A DNA stretch of 31,514 bases from a virus. Positions 8,255 to 16,857 of the stretch are shown piece by piece (the stretch's first letter is position 1; each line of letters begins with the position of its first letter). Location: the IMG/VR virus record IMGVR_UViG_3300032334_000465, positions 1 through 31,514 of that record. One strand, given 5' to 3'. The notes beneath the pieces are model-generated. The model saw nothing but the letters and a program-made list of their open reading frames with translations, made no database searches and was not told where the DNA came from. Both the position numbers and the translations under genes were made by a program.

Positions 8255-8839
8255 ATGGAATTACCTATTTACGAATTAATGATAAACGAAGATATGCAAG
8301 ATGATGCTGAGGTATCATTCATTGCTTTGGTAGATAAACCTGCAATACAAAGAAATTGGAATGCGTTTAAAGAGAATGTTAAGTTTCAAATCGTTTCTGA
8401 AGATAAGCAAATTATCTCTGGTCCTGTTATGTTGGCTGATAGCCCTATCTATCGCAATGATGCTACTAATGGGGAGTATTATGTGGTTTTTAGCAAAGAC
8501 ACTATTTTTAAGATTGCTCAAAAGTTTTTCAAGAAAGGATATCAAGCTAATGTAAACTTAATGCACGATAGCAATCAGCAGGTAAGCGGAGTAACAATGT
8601 TTGAATCTTTTATTAGTGATACTGAAAGAGGCATATTACCAATGAAGGGTTTTGAAGATGCACCTGATGGAAGTTGGTTTGGTAGCTTTAAAGTAGAGAA
8701 TGAAGAGGTTTGGAAAATGATTAAGGAAGGTAATTTTAAAGGATTTTCAGTTGAGGGAATATTTGAATATTCAAAGGCTAAAACAAAAGAAGCACAATTA
8801 ATAGATAGCATTAAAGATATTCTGCTATCAGTTAAGTGA
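8255..8839 (+). CDS. XkdF-like prohead serine protease
   Basis: 194-aa protein of the phage XkdF-type protease family, predicted to process scaffold and capsid during prohead maturation. Visible features are ISGPVMLADSPIYR (residues 54-67), a conserved strand region; NLMHD with His104 as the likely catalytic His; and GNFKGFSVEGIF with Ser166 as the likely nucleophile. It lies directly before the scaffold-like and capsid genes, the classical order. Activity is not proven, since XkdF relatives are annotated by homology. Confidence 0.75.
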   Translation: MELPIYELMINEDMQDDAEVSFIALVDKPAIQRNWNAFKENVKFQIVSEDKQIISGPVMLADSPIYRNDATNGEYYVVFSKDTIFKIAQKFFKKGYQANVNLMHDSNQQVSGVTMFESFISDTERGILPMKGFEDAPDGSWFGSFKVENEEVWKMIKEGNFKGFSVEGIFEYSKAKTKEAQLIDSIKDILLSVK

Positions 8840-8858
8840 TAAACATTAAATAAAATAA

Positions 8859-8870
8859 ACATTTACAATT
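8859..8870 (+). promoter_or_regulatory. Recurrent ACATTTATA start-codon element (copy 3, variant)
   Basis: ACATTTACAATT immediately precedes ATG 8871, in a 31-base gap after the protease gene. It differs from copy 2 at two positions. Confidence 0.35.
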
Positions 8871-9449
8871 ATGAACGCAAAAGACGCAATCTTAAAAATT
8901 AGGGCATTATTTGAAGATATGCCTGTTGAGCCAAAAGAGGATATGCCAAAAGAAACGAAAGTTGAAATGGCTGAATATGTTTTGGAAGATGGAACAAAGG
9001 TTATGGTATCTGAACTTGCCGTTGGCGGTCAGGTAACTTTGGAAGATGGAAGCAAAGCTCCAGATGCAGAACACAAACTTGCAGATGGCTCAAGCATTGT
9101 TACACTTGATGGTGTTATCACAGAAATCAAACAAGAAGAGCCAGAGATTGAAGTTGAGATTGAGAGTAAAGATTATGAAAAAAAGATTGAAGAGATGGCT
9201 TCTGCTTATGATGAAAAAATCAATCAGTTGCTTCAAGCAAATGCTGAATTGGTTGAAAAGATAAAAGATATTGAGTTCAAAAATAAAGAAGGTTTTAGTT
9301 TGGTGGTATCAATGATGGAAGAGTTTTCAAAAGTTCCTTCAGTTGACCCTATTGCATCTACAAAATCTTTTAAATTTGAAAGCACAAACGATATTAAGGC
9401 TGATAGGCTTAATAAATATAGAAACGCAATTTTAAACAATAAAAATTAA
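8871..9449 (+). CDS. Scaffold-like protein
   Basis: 192-aa acidic protein between protease and major capsid protein, the usual place of the head scaffold. Residues 40-85 form a Gly/Asp-rich beta region with repeats of the type LEDGTKVMVSELAVGGQV and LADGSSIVTLDGVI. Residues 95-145 form a strong coiled coil (YEKKIEEMASAYDEKINQLL). The C-terminus is basic and could contact capsid. The combination of beta-hairpin repeats and coiled coil is typical of Bacteroidetes phage scaffold or head-core proteins. The function is inferred from position and coiled coil. Confidence 0.55.
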   Translation: MNAKDAILKIRALFEDMPVEPKEDMPKETKVEMAEYVLEDGTKVMVSELAVGGQVTLEDGSKAPDAEHKLADGSSIVTLDGVITEIKQEEPEIEVEIESKDYEKKIEEMASAYDEKINQLLQANAELVEKIKDIEFKNKEGFSLVVSMMEEFSKVPSVDPIASTKSFKFESTNDIKADRLNKYRNAILNNKN

Positions 9450-9454
9450 ATACA

Positions 9455-10408
9455 ATGGCATTTAGCGTAAGTTCATTAGCAGATTATACAAGAGAGAACG
9501 AAGCATTGCTCGTTACCAACTCTGTACTTGGTGCAAAAACTGCTGCCTTGATTAAATCTTCTGGCAATGTAATGGTAGGAGTGAAATCAAGTGAGCAAAT
9601 CAATGTTATGGATACAGATGCATTCTTTCAAGCAGGTGGAACTTGCGGATTTAATGCTTCAGGTACAACTTCTTTCACACAAAGACCTGTTGTAGTAGGT
9701 AAAATTAAAGTTAACGAAGCACTTTGTCCAAAGGCTTTGGAAGCTAAGTATCTTCAGAAGGCATTGCCAACAGGAAGCAGATATGATTCTATTCCTTTTG
9801 AACAAGAATACTCTGAGAAGAAGGCTTCTGTTATTGCTGCACAACTTGAAACTGCAATATGGCAGGGTTCTTTATTGAGTGCTGATGGTAACTTGAACAA
9901 GTTTAAAGGATTTATTAGGCATTCATTAGAGGCTTCTGCTTCTATCATTGCTGCAAATAGTGCAACTTATATCTCAGGCGGTCCTGTTGCTTCAATCACT
10001 TCTGCAAACGTTATCGCAGTATTTGATGCAGTTTACTTGGCTATCCCTGCAAAGGTTGTTGCTAAAGATGATATGACTATCTTCTGTGGTCAAGACCTTT
10101 TCAGAACTTATACCATTGCTCTTAAGAATGCAAATAGTTTTCATTATCAAGTTGATGCAAAAGCAGATAGCGAGTTCATCCTTCCAGCCACTTCAATAAA
10201 AGTTATCGCAGTTGCAGGTTTGAATGGTACAAACAAAATTTATGCTTGTCGTTTGAGCAATATGTTCTTGGGAACAGATTTGTTGAACGAAGAAGAAAAA
10301 TTTGAAATCTTCTACGCAAAAGAAGCAGACGAAGTTCGTTTTGTATCTGAGTTCAAGATGGGTGTAAACTTTGCATTCCCAGACGAGTGGGTTGAATTTA
10401 AACTCTAA
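9455..10408 (+). CDS. Major capsid protein
   Basis: 317-aa protein that probably forms the icosahedral shell. It follows protease and scaffold by 5 bases and is followed directly by a strong terminator, as expected for an abundantly made product. Pattern segments include SLADYTRENEALLVTNSVLG at the start, IAAQLETAIWQGS around 127-139, typical of Bacteroidetes phage capsids, and an acidic C-terminal region (EEEKFEIFYAKEADEVRFVS). An HK97 fold is expected for this family but cannot be read from the sequence. No N-terminal delta domain is evident, consistent with a separate scaffold. Confidence 0.75.
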   Translation: MAFSVSSLADYTRENEALLVTNSVLGAKTAALIKSSGNVMVGVKSSEQINVMDTDAFFQAGGTCGFNASGTTSFTQRPVVVGKIKVNEALCPKALEAKYLQKALPTGSRYDSIPFEQEYSEKKASVIAAQLETAIWQGSLLSADGNLNKFKGFIRHSLEASASIIAANSATYISGGPVASITSANVIAVFDAVYLAIPAKVVAKDDMTIFCGQDLFRTYTIALKNANSFHYQVDAKADSEFILPATSIKVIAVAGLNGTNKIYACRLSNMFLGTDLLNEEEKFEIFYAKEADEVRFVSEFKMGVNFAFPDEWVEFKL

Positions 10409-10414
10409 TTAATT

Positions 10415-10437
10415 GGGGAGGTAAAACTCCCCTTTTT
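10415..10437 (+). terminator. Rho-independent terminator after capsid gene
   Basis: Perfect stem GGGGAG (10415-10420) and CTCCCC (10427-10432), loop GTAAAA, then five T. It lies 6 bases after the capsid stop. Confidence 0.85.
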
Positions 10438-10459
10438 ATAATCTTATAAATTAAATAAT

Positions 10460-10978
10460 ATGCCGTGTGCTTTAACTCAAGGTTACACACTTGATTGTAG
10501 GGATTCTTTAGGTGGTTTAACGGAGGTTTACTTCATTGAAGCATCTAATGTTACATCTTATACAGAAGCAAGTGGTGTAATTACTGCCCTCGTAAAGGCA
10601 ACAGGAAAGAGATTCTACAAATACGAACTCGTAAAAGGCACATCCTCATTTGTTGAGAATATAAATTCATCTGTTGAAAATGGAACTATCTTCTATCAAC
10701 AAGAATTGACTTTAATTCTTAACAAACTTCAAGTTAATACAAGAAATGAAATTTTGCTACTTGCCAAAAATCTTTTGGATGTTGTCGTTAAAGATAACAA
10801 TGGTAATTTCTGGTATCTTGGTTTAACAAGGAGTATGGATGTTACTGCAGGTTCAAGTCAGTCAGGTACTGCCGAAGGAGATAGAAGTGGTTACACTTTG
10901 ACATTTACAGGTAAAGAGCCTACAATGGCTCATAGTGTTGCTTCAGGTGTTGCAGCAGTTCTAACTACTGCAGGTTAA
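10460..10978 (+). CDS. Probable major tail tube protein
   Basis: 172-aa structural protein of a family common in Bacteroidetes phages, recognised from the N-terminus LTQGYTLDCRDSLGGL and the middle ENGTIFYQQELTLILNKLQ. It ends in GYTLTFTGKEPTMAH. Size, beta-rich composition and an isolated transcription unit flanked by strong terminators (10415-10437 and 11001-11032) fit an abundant tube subunit. A head-decoration role is the main alternative. Confidence 0.5.
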   Translation: MPCALTQGYTLDCRDSLGGLTEVYFIEASNVTSYTEASGVITALVKATGKRFYKYELVKGTSSFVENINSSVENGTIFYQQELTLILNKLQVNTRNEILLLAKNLLDVVVKDNNGNFWYLGLTRSMDVTAGSSQSGTAEGDRSGYTLTFTGKEPTMAHSVASGVAAVLTTAG

Positions 10979-11000
10979 GTTTGAATAATATATATAGAAG

Positions 11001-11032
11001 TGCCTTACCTTAATTGGTAGGGCATTTTTTTT
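11001..11032 (+). terminator. Strong rho-independent terminator
   Basis: TGCCTTACC (11001-11009) pairs over nine positions, including one G-U, with GGTAGGGCA (11016-11024) across loop TTAATT. Eight T follow. Confidence 0.85.
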
Positions 11033-11052
11033 GTTAAATACTACAACTATTG

Positions 11053-11065
11053 ACATTTATAGTTG
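11053..11065 (+). promoter_or_regulatory. Recurrent ACATTTATA start-codon element (copy 4)
   Basis: ACATTTATAGTTG abuts ATG 11066 and closely matches the element at 2625-2637. Both follow a terminator. The match shows that the start is ATG 11066, not the in-frame TTG at 11063. Confidence 0.45.
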
Positions 11066-11440
11066 ATGATACAATTAACAAAGGGTGTTACCCAATTTAT
11101 GTATTTAACTTTAACTGAAAAGGAATTGCTTACAAATCCTAACTATCTTTTTATTTTCAGAAGTAGAAGTACAAATACAGAAGTTAAATTTGTCTTGTTA
11201 AATAATGCAGATATTAGCCTATTTAAAGAAAGGTATAATAAGTTCAGTTTAGTTACTAACACTTATTTTAATACTTCATTAATAGGTCAATATACTTATG
11301 AAATATATGAACAAACAAGTTCATCAAACACAAATCCATCTGGATTGAATATGTTAGAGAGTGGAATAATGATGTTAAATCAAGCATCAACAATATTTAC
11401 TTCATATCAAACGACAGATACTTATAAAATTAGACAATGA
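11066..11440 (+). CDS. Conserved phage protein upstream of portal, 124 aa
   Basis: Beta-rich small protein (MIQLTKGVTQFMYLTLTEKE; FSLVTNTYFNTSLIGQYTYE; IYEQTSSSNTNPSG). Similar short proteins sit near portal or structural genes in Bacteroidetes phages, but I know no function for them. The start is ATG 11066, fixed by the ACATTTATAGTTG element. It overlaps the portal start by 4 bases, which implies translational coupling. It could be a minor head or fibre-base protein. Confidence 0.55.
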   Translation: MIQLTKGVTQFMYLTLTEKELLTNPNYLFIFRSRSTNTEVKFVLLNNADISLFKERYNKFSLVTNTYFNTSLIGQYTYEIYEQTSSSNTNPSGLNMLESGIMMLNQASTIFTSYQTTDTYKIRQ

Positions 11441-13194
11441 GTTTTCAAATAATACAATTTGCAGAAGCTAAGCAGCCTGAATATAAAGAAAAGAAAGGCG
11501 AAGGATATATTCAGTATGGAGAGAAGAATGATTATCCTATATATCTGATTGATTTATTTAATAAATCAGCTAAACATAATGCTATTGTAAAAAGTAAAGT
11601 ACATTATATTAATGGAAATGGTTGGTCTGGTAGTGAGCAATTTATTCAGCACATTAATAGAACAGAAACTTTAAATGATTTAAGCAGAAAAGTATCTTTA
11701 GATATTGAACTATTTGGAGGTGCTTATTTAGAAGTTATTTGGGGAGTAGGTAAGATTGCTGAGATATGGCATTGCGACTATTCTAAATTTAGAACAAATA
11801 AAGATAATACTCAATATTGGTATAAAGAGGATTGGAAAGATAGAAATGAACAATATCAAGTTTATCCTTCATTTAATCCTAAGAATCCTGTTGGCAAACA
11901 GATATACTATATAAAAGAATACAGACCTAATCAGGGTGCTTATTCGTTACCTGCATACTTTGGTGCTTTAAATTACATAGAATCTGATATTGAGGTAAGT
12001 AAGCACGTTTTAGGTAATGCAAAAACAGGGTTTTCTGCAAGTAAACTTATTACCTTACCAAATGGAGAGCCATCTCCAGAAGAGCAAAGAGTTGTACATA
12101 ATAAATTTAAAAACACATATACAGGGGCAGATGGCATAAAGTATATGTTAGCTTTTGTTAATGATGCTTCAAGAAAGCCTATTGTTGATGATTTAGGACA
12201 ATCTGATTTAACTAAAGAAGATTTTGGTAGGGTTGATTCACTTATTCAAGTTAACATTTTTAGTGGTCATCAAATTACTACTCCTTCAATCTTTGGTATT
12301 GCAGAAGCAGGTAAGTTGGGAAGTAGAACTGAAATGAGGGATGGATATGAGATTTTTAAGAACACTTACGTTAATGCAAAACAGATTGAGTTAGAATCTG
12401 TGTTTAATATGTTGGCAGGATTTGCAGGATATCCAGAGGACTTGAAAATTATACCTTGTGAGCCTATTGGAATGGAGTTAACAGAGCAAACTTTATTACA
12501 AATAGCACCTAAAGAATGGTTGCTTGAAAAAGCAGGTATAGATATTACTAAATATCAGCAACCACAAGTGCCTATCCAACAATCTTTCGCAGAAGATTTT
12601 AGTTGTTTATATGAATTTGGAGATGACAAAAACAAGTACAATATCTGGAAGCAAAGGTCAGTTTTTGAGGAAGCTAATTTTGCAGATGTAACACAATTAC
12701 AAGGAAATGTCTTGGACTTGATAAGTAAAGATAAAAGAATCACTCCTGAGGTCATTGCAGAGACATTAGGAGAAGATATTGGAGTAATTAAGAGGGTAAT
12801 ATCAAATCTTGCAGATAAGGGATTTTTGGACATTAAAGATGTTAAAATAGGAGAAGGCATTGATTCTAATGTTCAAACTGAAAGAATATTAACTGATTCT
12901 TTAAGTAAGATATTAGAAAAGATTAAACCAATAACAAGAGAGATGCTGATAAGATATTCTTATGAGTGGAAAACAGGATTTAGTGATAAGGACAAGCCTA
13001 ATTCAAGACCTTTTTGTGTAGAAATGATGAATGCTAATAAACTTTATAGCAGGTCAGAGATTGAACAATTAAGTGCAAGGCTTGGATATTCTGTTTGGGA
13101 TAGAAAAGGTGGTTGGTACACAAAGCCAAATACTAATATTCATTTAGAATCTTGTAGGCACGAATGGAAGTCTAACATTGTAACACGCAAATAA
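11437..13194 (+). CDS. Portal protein with C-terminal wHTH and Cys/His module
   Basis: 585-aa portal, predicted to form the dodecameric DNA channel at the capsid vertex and to dock terminase. Residues 1-385 look like a phage portal: KNDYPIYLIDLFNKSAKHNA near the start, LDIELFGGAYLEVIW at 88-102, and LESVFNMLAGFAGYP in the helical part. The protein then continues with an unusual tail. Residues 421-470 read as a winged-helix domain (VLDLISKDKRITPEVIAETL; ISNLADKGFLDI). Residues 505-580 contain RPFCVEMMNANKLYS and an ending with HLESCRHEWKS, giving Cys527, Cys573 and His575 as possible metal ligands. The C-terminal part resembles ends seen in some Bacteroidetes phage portal or head-morphogenesis proteins. 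Confidence 0.8.
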   Translation: MSFQIIQFAEAKQPEYKEKKGEGYIQYGEKNDYPIYLIDLFNKSAKHNAIVKSKVHYINGNGWSGSEQFIQHINRTETLNDLSRKVSLDIELFGGAYLEVIWGVGKIAEIWHCDYSKFRTNKDNTQYWYKEDWKDRNEQYQVYPSFNPKNPVGKQIYYIKEYRPNQGAYSLPAYFGALNYIESDIEVSKHVLGNAKTGFSASKLITLPNGEPSPEEQRVVHNKFKNTYTGADGIKYMLAFVNDASRKPIVDDLGQSDLTKEDFGRVDSLIQVNIFSGHQITTPSIFGIAEAGKLGSRTEMRDGYEIFKNTYVNAKQIELESVFNMLAGFAGYPEDLKIIPCEPIGMELTEQTLLQIAPKEWLLEKAGIDITKYQQPQVPIQQSFAEDFSCLYEFGDDKNKYNIWKQRSVFEEANFADVTQLQGNVLDLISKDKRITPEVIAETLGEDIGVIKRVISNLADKGFLDIKDVKIGEGIDSNVQTERILTDSLSKILEKIKPITREMLIRYSYEWKTGFSDKDKPNSRPFCVEMMNANKLYSRSEIEQLSARLGYSVWDRKGGWYTKPNTNIHLESCRHEWKSNIVTRK

Positions 13195-13195
13195 A

Positions 13196-13777
13196 ATGAG
13201 TTTAAACGTACTATTCATATCAGTTGATACTATCAAAGATAGAAGTGGATTACATAACAATCTTGATGAGAAATTAGTATTCCCAGAGATTAAGGCTGCA
13301 CAGGATATTTATATTTTACCTGCACTTGGCTCTGCTTTATATAATAGATTGCAAGATGGAATCACAAATAATAATTTAACAGGATTAGAAACAACATTAC
13401 TTAACAATTATGTTGTAGATACATTGATAAACTTTGTTTTATCTGAACTTCCACAAGGAATTAGTTATCAGTTTTACAATAAAGGTTTGTTAAGAAAGGC
13501 AGGAGATAATAGCGAATATCCTTCTATGCAGGATATGATTGATGTGGCAAATCGTTATAAAGCAAGAGCAGAGTTTTACAAACAAAGATTGATTAAATAT
13601 TTAAGGCAGAACATTGTTGATTATCCTTTATATTCTAATTATGGAAGTGGTATAGATGCTATAAAGCCTGAAAGAGATGCTTATAATGCTTCTATTTGGT
13701 TAGGAGATGCAGGTTGTTGTGGAGATTTTAAAACATACGAAGAAAAATATCAAGGCAATAATCCAAATTGTTGTTAA
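13196..13777 (+). CDS. Head-tail connector-like protein, 193 aa
   Basis: Follows the portal by one base. It is a helical protein (EIKAAQDIYILPALGSALYN; DTLINFVLSELPQGISYQFY; MIDVANRYKARAEFYKQRLI) that resembles the DUF6712-like connector proteins of Bacteroidetes phages. Connectors of this kind attach under the portal and lead to the tail. The C-terminus is Cys/Gly-rich (DAGCCGDF and NCC at the very end), which is odd for a cytosolic virion protein and may bind metal or form disulfides. The identification rests on position, size and helical pattern. Confidence 0.55.
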   Translation: MSLNVLFISVDTIKDRSGLHNNLDEKLVFPEIKAAQDIYILPALGSALYNRLQDGITNNNLTGLETTLLNNYVVDTLINFVLSELPQGISYQFYNKGLLRKAGDNSEYPSMQDMIDVANRYKARAEFYKQRLIKYLRQNIVDYPLYSNYGSGIDAIKPERDAYNASIWLGDAGCCGDFKTYEEKYQGNNPNCC

Positions 13778-13899
13778 TGAGTAAAGAGGCTAACATTAAA
13801 AATCAACAAAAGTTAAAGGTTTATTTAAGCAAAAAAAATGACATTAAACCAAATAGTAAAAAAAGTAACGGATTACGGAAGCCAACATCCACAAATTAA
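13777..13899 (+). CDS. Small basic peptide, 40 aa (tentative)
   Basis: ORF whose ATG overlaps the stop of the connector gene (TAATG). It reads MSKEANIKNQQKLKVYLSKK and continues Lys/Asn/Ser-rich. It overlaps the next gene by 62 bases. The stop-start coupling is the main support; otherwise the 60-base gap before 13838 would be unexplained. Confidence 0.35.
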   Translation: MSKEANIKNQQKLKVYLSKKNDIKPNSKKSNGLRKPTSTN

Positions 13900-14260
13900 T
13901 TTTGTGTTGTATGGGGATATTTATGACCATCTTTCACAAGGAGAGGTTAATTATCCTGCTATGTTTTTTAATATAGAAGATGTAAGTATATCTGCTAAAC
14001 AGATTCAATATACTTTTGGTTTATATTTTATGGATAGGCAGATTGAAAATACAGAGGAATTGGAAGTGATGTCTGACCAAATATTAACTGCACAGGATAT
14101 TGTTGCACAGATAAGAAATAATGCAAATGAGTGGATTGTTGGAGATAGCATTCCAATGGTTTTATTTGTTGAGAGTGAGCCTGATGTTTTAGCAGGTGTT
14201 AAAGCATCAATAAGTTTAGTGTTACCATCTATTAATAATCGTTGTCAAATACCTACATAA
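13838..14260 (+). CDS. Probable tail terminator/completion protein, 140 aa
   Basis: Alpha/beta protein of tail-terminator size. The features are an N-terminal helix, FVLYGDIYDHLSQGEVNYPA, a strand pair around YTFGLYFMDRQIENTEELEV, and a helix DQILTAQDIVAQIRNNANEW. This layout and the position between connector and fibre resemble tail terminator or stopper proteins of Bacteroidetes siphophages. No catalytic motif. It overlaps the fibre start by one base (TAATG). Confidence 0.45.
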   Translation: MTLNQIVKKVTDYGSQHPQINFVLYGDIYDHLSQGEVNYPAMFFNIEDVSISAKQIQYTFGLYFMDRQIENTEELEVMSDQILTAQDIVAQIRNNANEWIVGDSIPMVLFVESEPDVLAGVKASISLVLPSINNRCQIPT

Positions 14261-16842
14261 TGTATTCAAAAAAGATTAATCAGTTAGCTACAAATCTTAA
14301 TCCGCAAGAAACAGATTTACTTCCTATTGGAGATGCTGAAACAGGTCAATTAAAGACAACTACTTTCGGAAGTGTTTCTGGTATTACAGGAGATGGTGTT
14401 ATTAGTGGAGGGATTGTTACTTGGACAGGTACAGGATTGATATTTAATATTTCTGCTTGTACTTATATTTTAAACGGAATTAGATATTCAAGTCCATTTA
14501 GCACAAAAACACTTGCCGCAGCAGACCCCACTAATGCAAGAATTGATGTTTTTGCAGTTAATACAAGTGGACAAGTTGAGGTTATTCAAGGCACACCTGC
14601 TTCAAATCCTGTTGAGCCTGAAGGAGATACTGCGACAACATTAGGTTTAACAAATGTAACAATCAATGCAGGGGCAACTACTCCTAATAATGTTACAAGA
14701 GATTTAATATATGATGAAAATGTAGAAACTTGGACTAAAACACAAACTGTTACAGGTTCATTTGATTATAATAATACTGCTTTTGCTTATACAGGAAGTA
14801 AATCTATTCTTGTTACAATGAGTGCAGGAATTGCTTATTTCAATTTTAGCAAAGCAGTAGCTTTAGATATTTCAAATTATAAAAGTTTATCATTTGCTAT
14901 TAGATGCAATTCTGCTTGGACATCAAACACAATACTCGGAGTTAGATTTTTAAATGGGAGTAATAATGTATCAAATTTATTTCAAATTAATGCATCTAAT
15001 AATGTTGGCTTTAATAGAAATTTAGCAGGTCAATGGCAGTTAATTACTATACCTTTTAACAATACAAATTTAAAGTTTACTAATAACGCATTTACAACAA
15101 TTAGAATATCAACACAGAATGCTGCGGTAACATATAGGCTTGATACTATCCAACTAAATGGAGGTATTAGTAATCCAACAGGAGGAGGTACAACACCATC
15201 TAATTCATTTGGTTTTGTTAATGGAAGTACAGGAACTGCAAGTTCAACAACTGCAACAGATACTTTAAGTGTTGTCGGTAGTGGATTGATAACAACAAGT
15301 GCAACAGGTAAGACATTAACTATTGCTTCTAATCAGATTGCAACAAGTTCAATATTAGGAAGGGTTACGGCTTCAACAGGAAACATAGAAACACTTACAG
15401 GCACACAGGCAACTACTTTGCTTAATGTATTTACATCATCATTAAAAGGTCTTGCTCCTGCAAGTGGTGGAGGTACTACTAACTTTTTAAGAGCAGATGG
15501 AACTTGGGCAGCACCTTCAGGTGGAGGTGGTATGTCTCTTAATGGACTCACTGCACAAGTGCAATACTTTGCAACTGGTACAAGTGGAACAGACTTTGCA
15601 ATTAGTTCAGCAACAGATACACATACATTCAATTTGCCAACTGCATCTGCAACAAATCGTGGTGCATTAAGTAGTGCTGATTGGACAACATTCAATAGTA
15701 AAGTTTCAAGCAATATTTACACTGCGGATGGTACATTAACTTCTGCAAGAACATTAACAAGTGGTGGATATAATCTAACATTTACTGGTAGCAATACTGC
15801 ATCAAGTGCAATAGCAAGAGGAGTGCTAATGAATCATACACTTCTTGCATCTGCAAATAGTGATGTGTTAGTTGGGTTAGATATTAACCCTATATTTACA
15901 AATGGTGCATTTACGGGAGTTGCCAATTATGCTGCCAGATTTAATGGTGCTTTTGGTTCAAATAGTAATTTAAGTATATCAAGAAATTTATCAAGTAATA
16001 CTGCATTAAATGTGATATTTGCAGATAATAGTGAAACATCAATACAAAATACATCAACTAATGCAAGTATAAGGTTCACTTTGGGTGGTGTAAATTATGG
16101 CAGATTTATGCCCTCCACAGGCAACCTCCTTCTCCAAAACGGAGGCACATTCACAGATGCAGGATTTAGGCTTGATGTAAATGGAACAACAAGATTAAAT
16201 GGTAATTTAACAACAAATTTAACATTAGGAAGTGTAACATTTATTAGTACAAGTGGATTATTAGCACAAGATAATGCAAATTTCTTTTGGGATGATACGA
16301 ATAATAGGTTGGGTATTGGAACGGCAACACCAACTGCTGATATTGATATAACAAAAGGTGTAAATGCTGCAGTTGTACATCAAATTAAAAATACAACAAC
16401 AGGAACATCTGCACAAGCAGTTATGAATTTTATAGCAGATACAAATAAAACTGCACAAATGCAAAAGTTATCTACAAGTTTTGGAACACCAGTTGCTCCA
16501 CTTTTAGGAGGTGATTTTGCAATAACAAATTTCTCTTCAGGGAATATGGTTTTTGTTAACAATTTTGGAACAGGAAATATAAAGTTTACAAGTGGTGGTG
16601 GTTCGGTTGCACAAATGACATTAACTGCTGCGGCAAGAGTTCTTATTGGAACAACAACAGAAGATACATCAGCATTACTTAATGTAACATCAACAACAAA
16701 TGGCTTTCTTCCACCAAGAATGACTACAACACAAAAGAATGCAATAGGAACACCTGCAGCAGGACTTATAGTTTATGATACGACACTTGCAAAACTTTGT
16801 GTTCGTACTGCTTCTGCTTGGGAAACAATAACAAGTTTATAA
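14260..16842 (+). CDS. Tail fibre / receptor-binding protein, 860 aa
   Basis: Largest gene of the phage. I set the start at ATG 14260, which overlaps the upstream stop; the in-frame TTG 14242 is less likely. Domains in order: an N-terminal virion-attachment part (MYSKKINQLATNLNPQETDL); a beta-jelly-roll-like domain at about 145-301 that resembles carbohydrate-binding modules (YDENVETWTKTQTVTGSFDY; WQLITIPFNNTNLKF); a Gly/Thr/Ala-rich shaft; the GALSSADWTTFNSK motif (about 467-480) common in Bacteroidetes phage fibres; LGIGTATPTADIDI (about 683); and a C-terminal LNVTSTTNGFLPPRMTTTQ (about 806-824). It probably forms a trimer and binds host surface polysaccharide. Confidence 0.7.
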   Translation: MYSKKINQLATNLNPQETDLLPIGDAETGQLKTTTFGSVSGITGDGVISGGIVTWTGTGLIFNISACTYILNGIRYSSPFSTKTLAAADPTNARIDVFAVNTSGQVEVIQGTPASNPVEPEGDTATTLGLTNVTINAGATTPNNVTRDLIYDENVETWTKTQTVTGSFDYNNTAFAYTGSKSILVTMSAGIAYFNFSKAVALDISNYKSLSFAIRCNSAWTSNTILGVRFLNGSNNVSNLFQINASNNVGFNRNLAGQWQLITIPFNNTNLKFTNNAFTTIRISTQNAAVTYRLDTIQLNGGISNPTGGGTTPSNSFGFVNGSTGTASSTTATDTLSVVGSGLITTSATGKTLTIASNQIATSSILGRVTASTGNIETLTGTQATTLLNVFTSSLKGLAPASGGGTTNFLRADGTWAAPSGGGGMSLNGLTAQVQYFATGTSGTDFAISSATDTHTFNLPTASATNRGALSSADWTTFNSKVSSNIYTADGTLTSARTLTSGGYNLTFTGSNTASSAIARGVLMNHTLLASANSDVLVGLDINPIFTNGAFTGVANYAARFNGAFGSNSNLSISRNLSSNTALNVIFADNSETSIQNTSTNASIRFTLGGVNYGRFMPSTGNLLLQNGGTFTDAGFRLDVNGTTRLNGNLTTNLTLGSVTFISTSGLLAQDNANFFWDDTNNRLGIGTATPTADIDITKGVNAAVVHQIKNTTTGTSAQAVMNFIADTNKTAQMQKLSTSFGTPVAPLLGGDFAITNFSSGNMVFVNNFGTGNIKFTSGGGSVAQMTLTAAARVLIGTTTEDTSALLNVTSTTNGFLPPRMTTTQKNAIGTPAAGLIVYDTTLAKLCVRTASAWETITSL

Positions 16843-16857
16843 TAAATCAAAATAAAT

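Noticed and set aside
15333-15713. 126-aa minus-strand ORF in the fibre gene
   Set aside because: Opposite strand of a Gly/Thr/Ala-rich repeat region, where long antisense frames are common.
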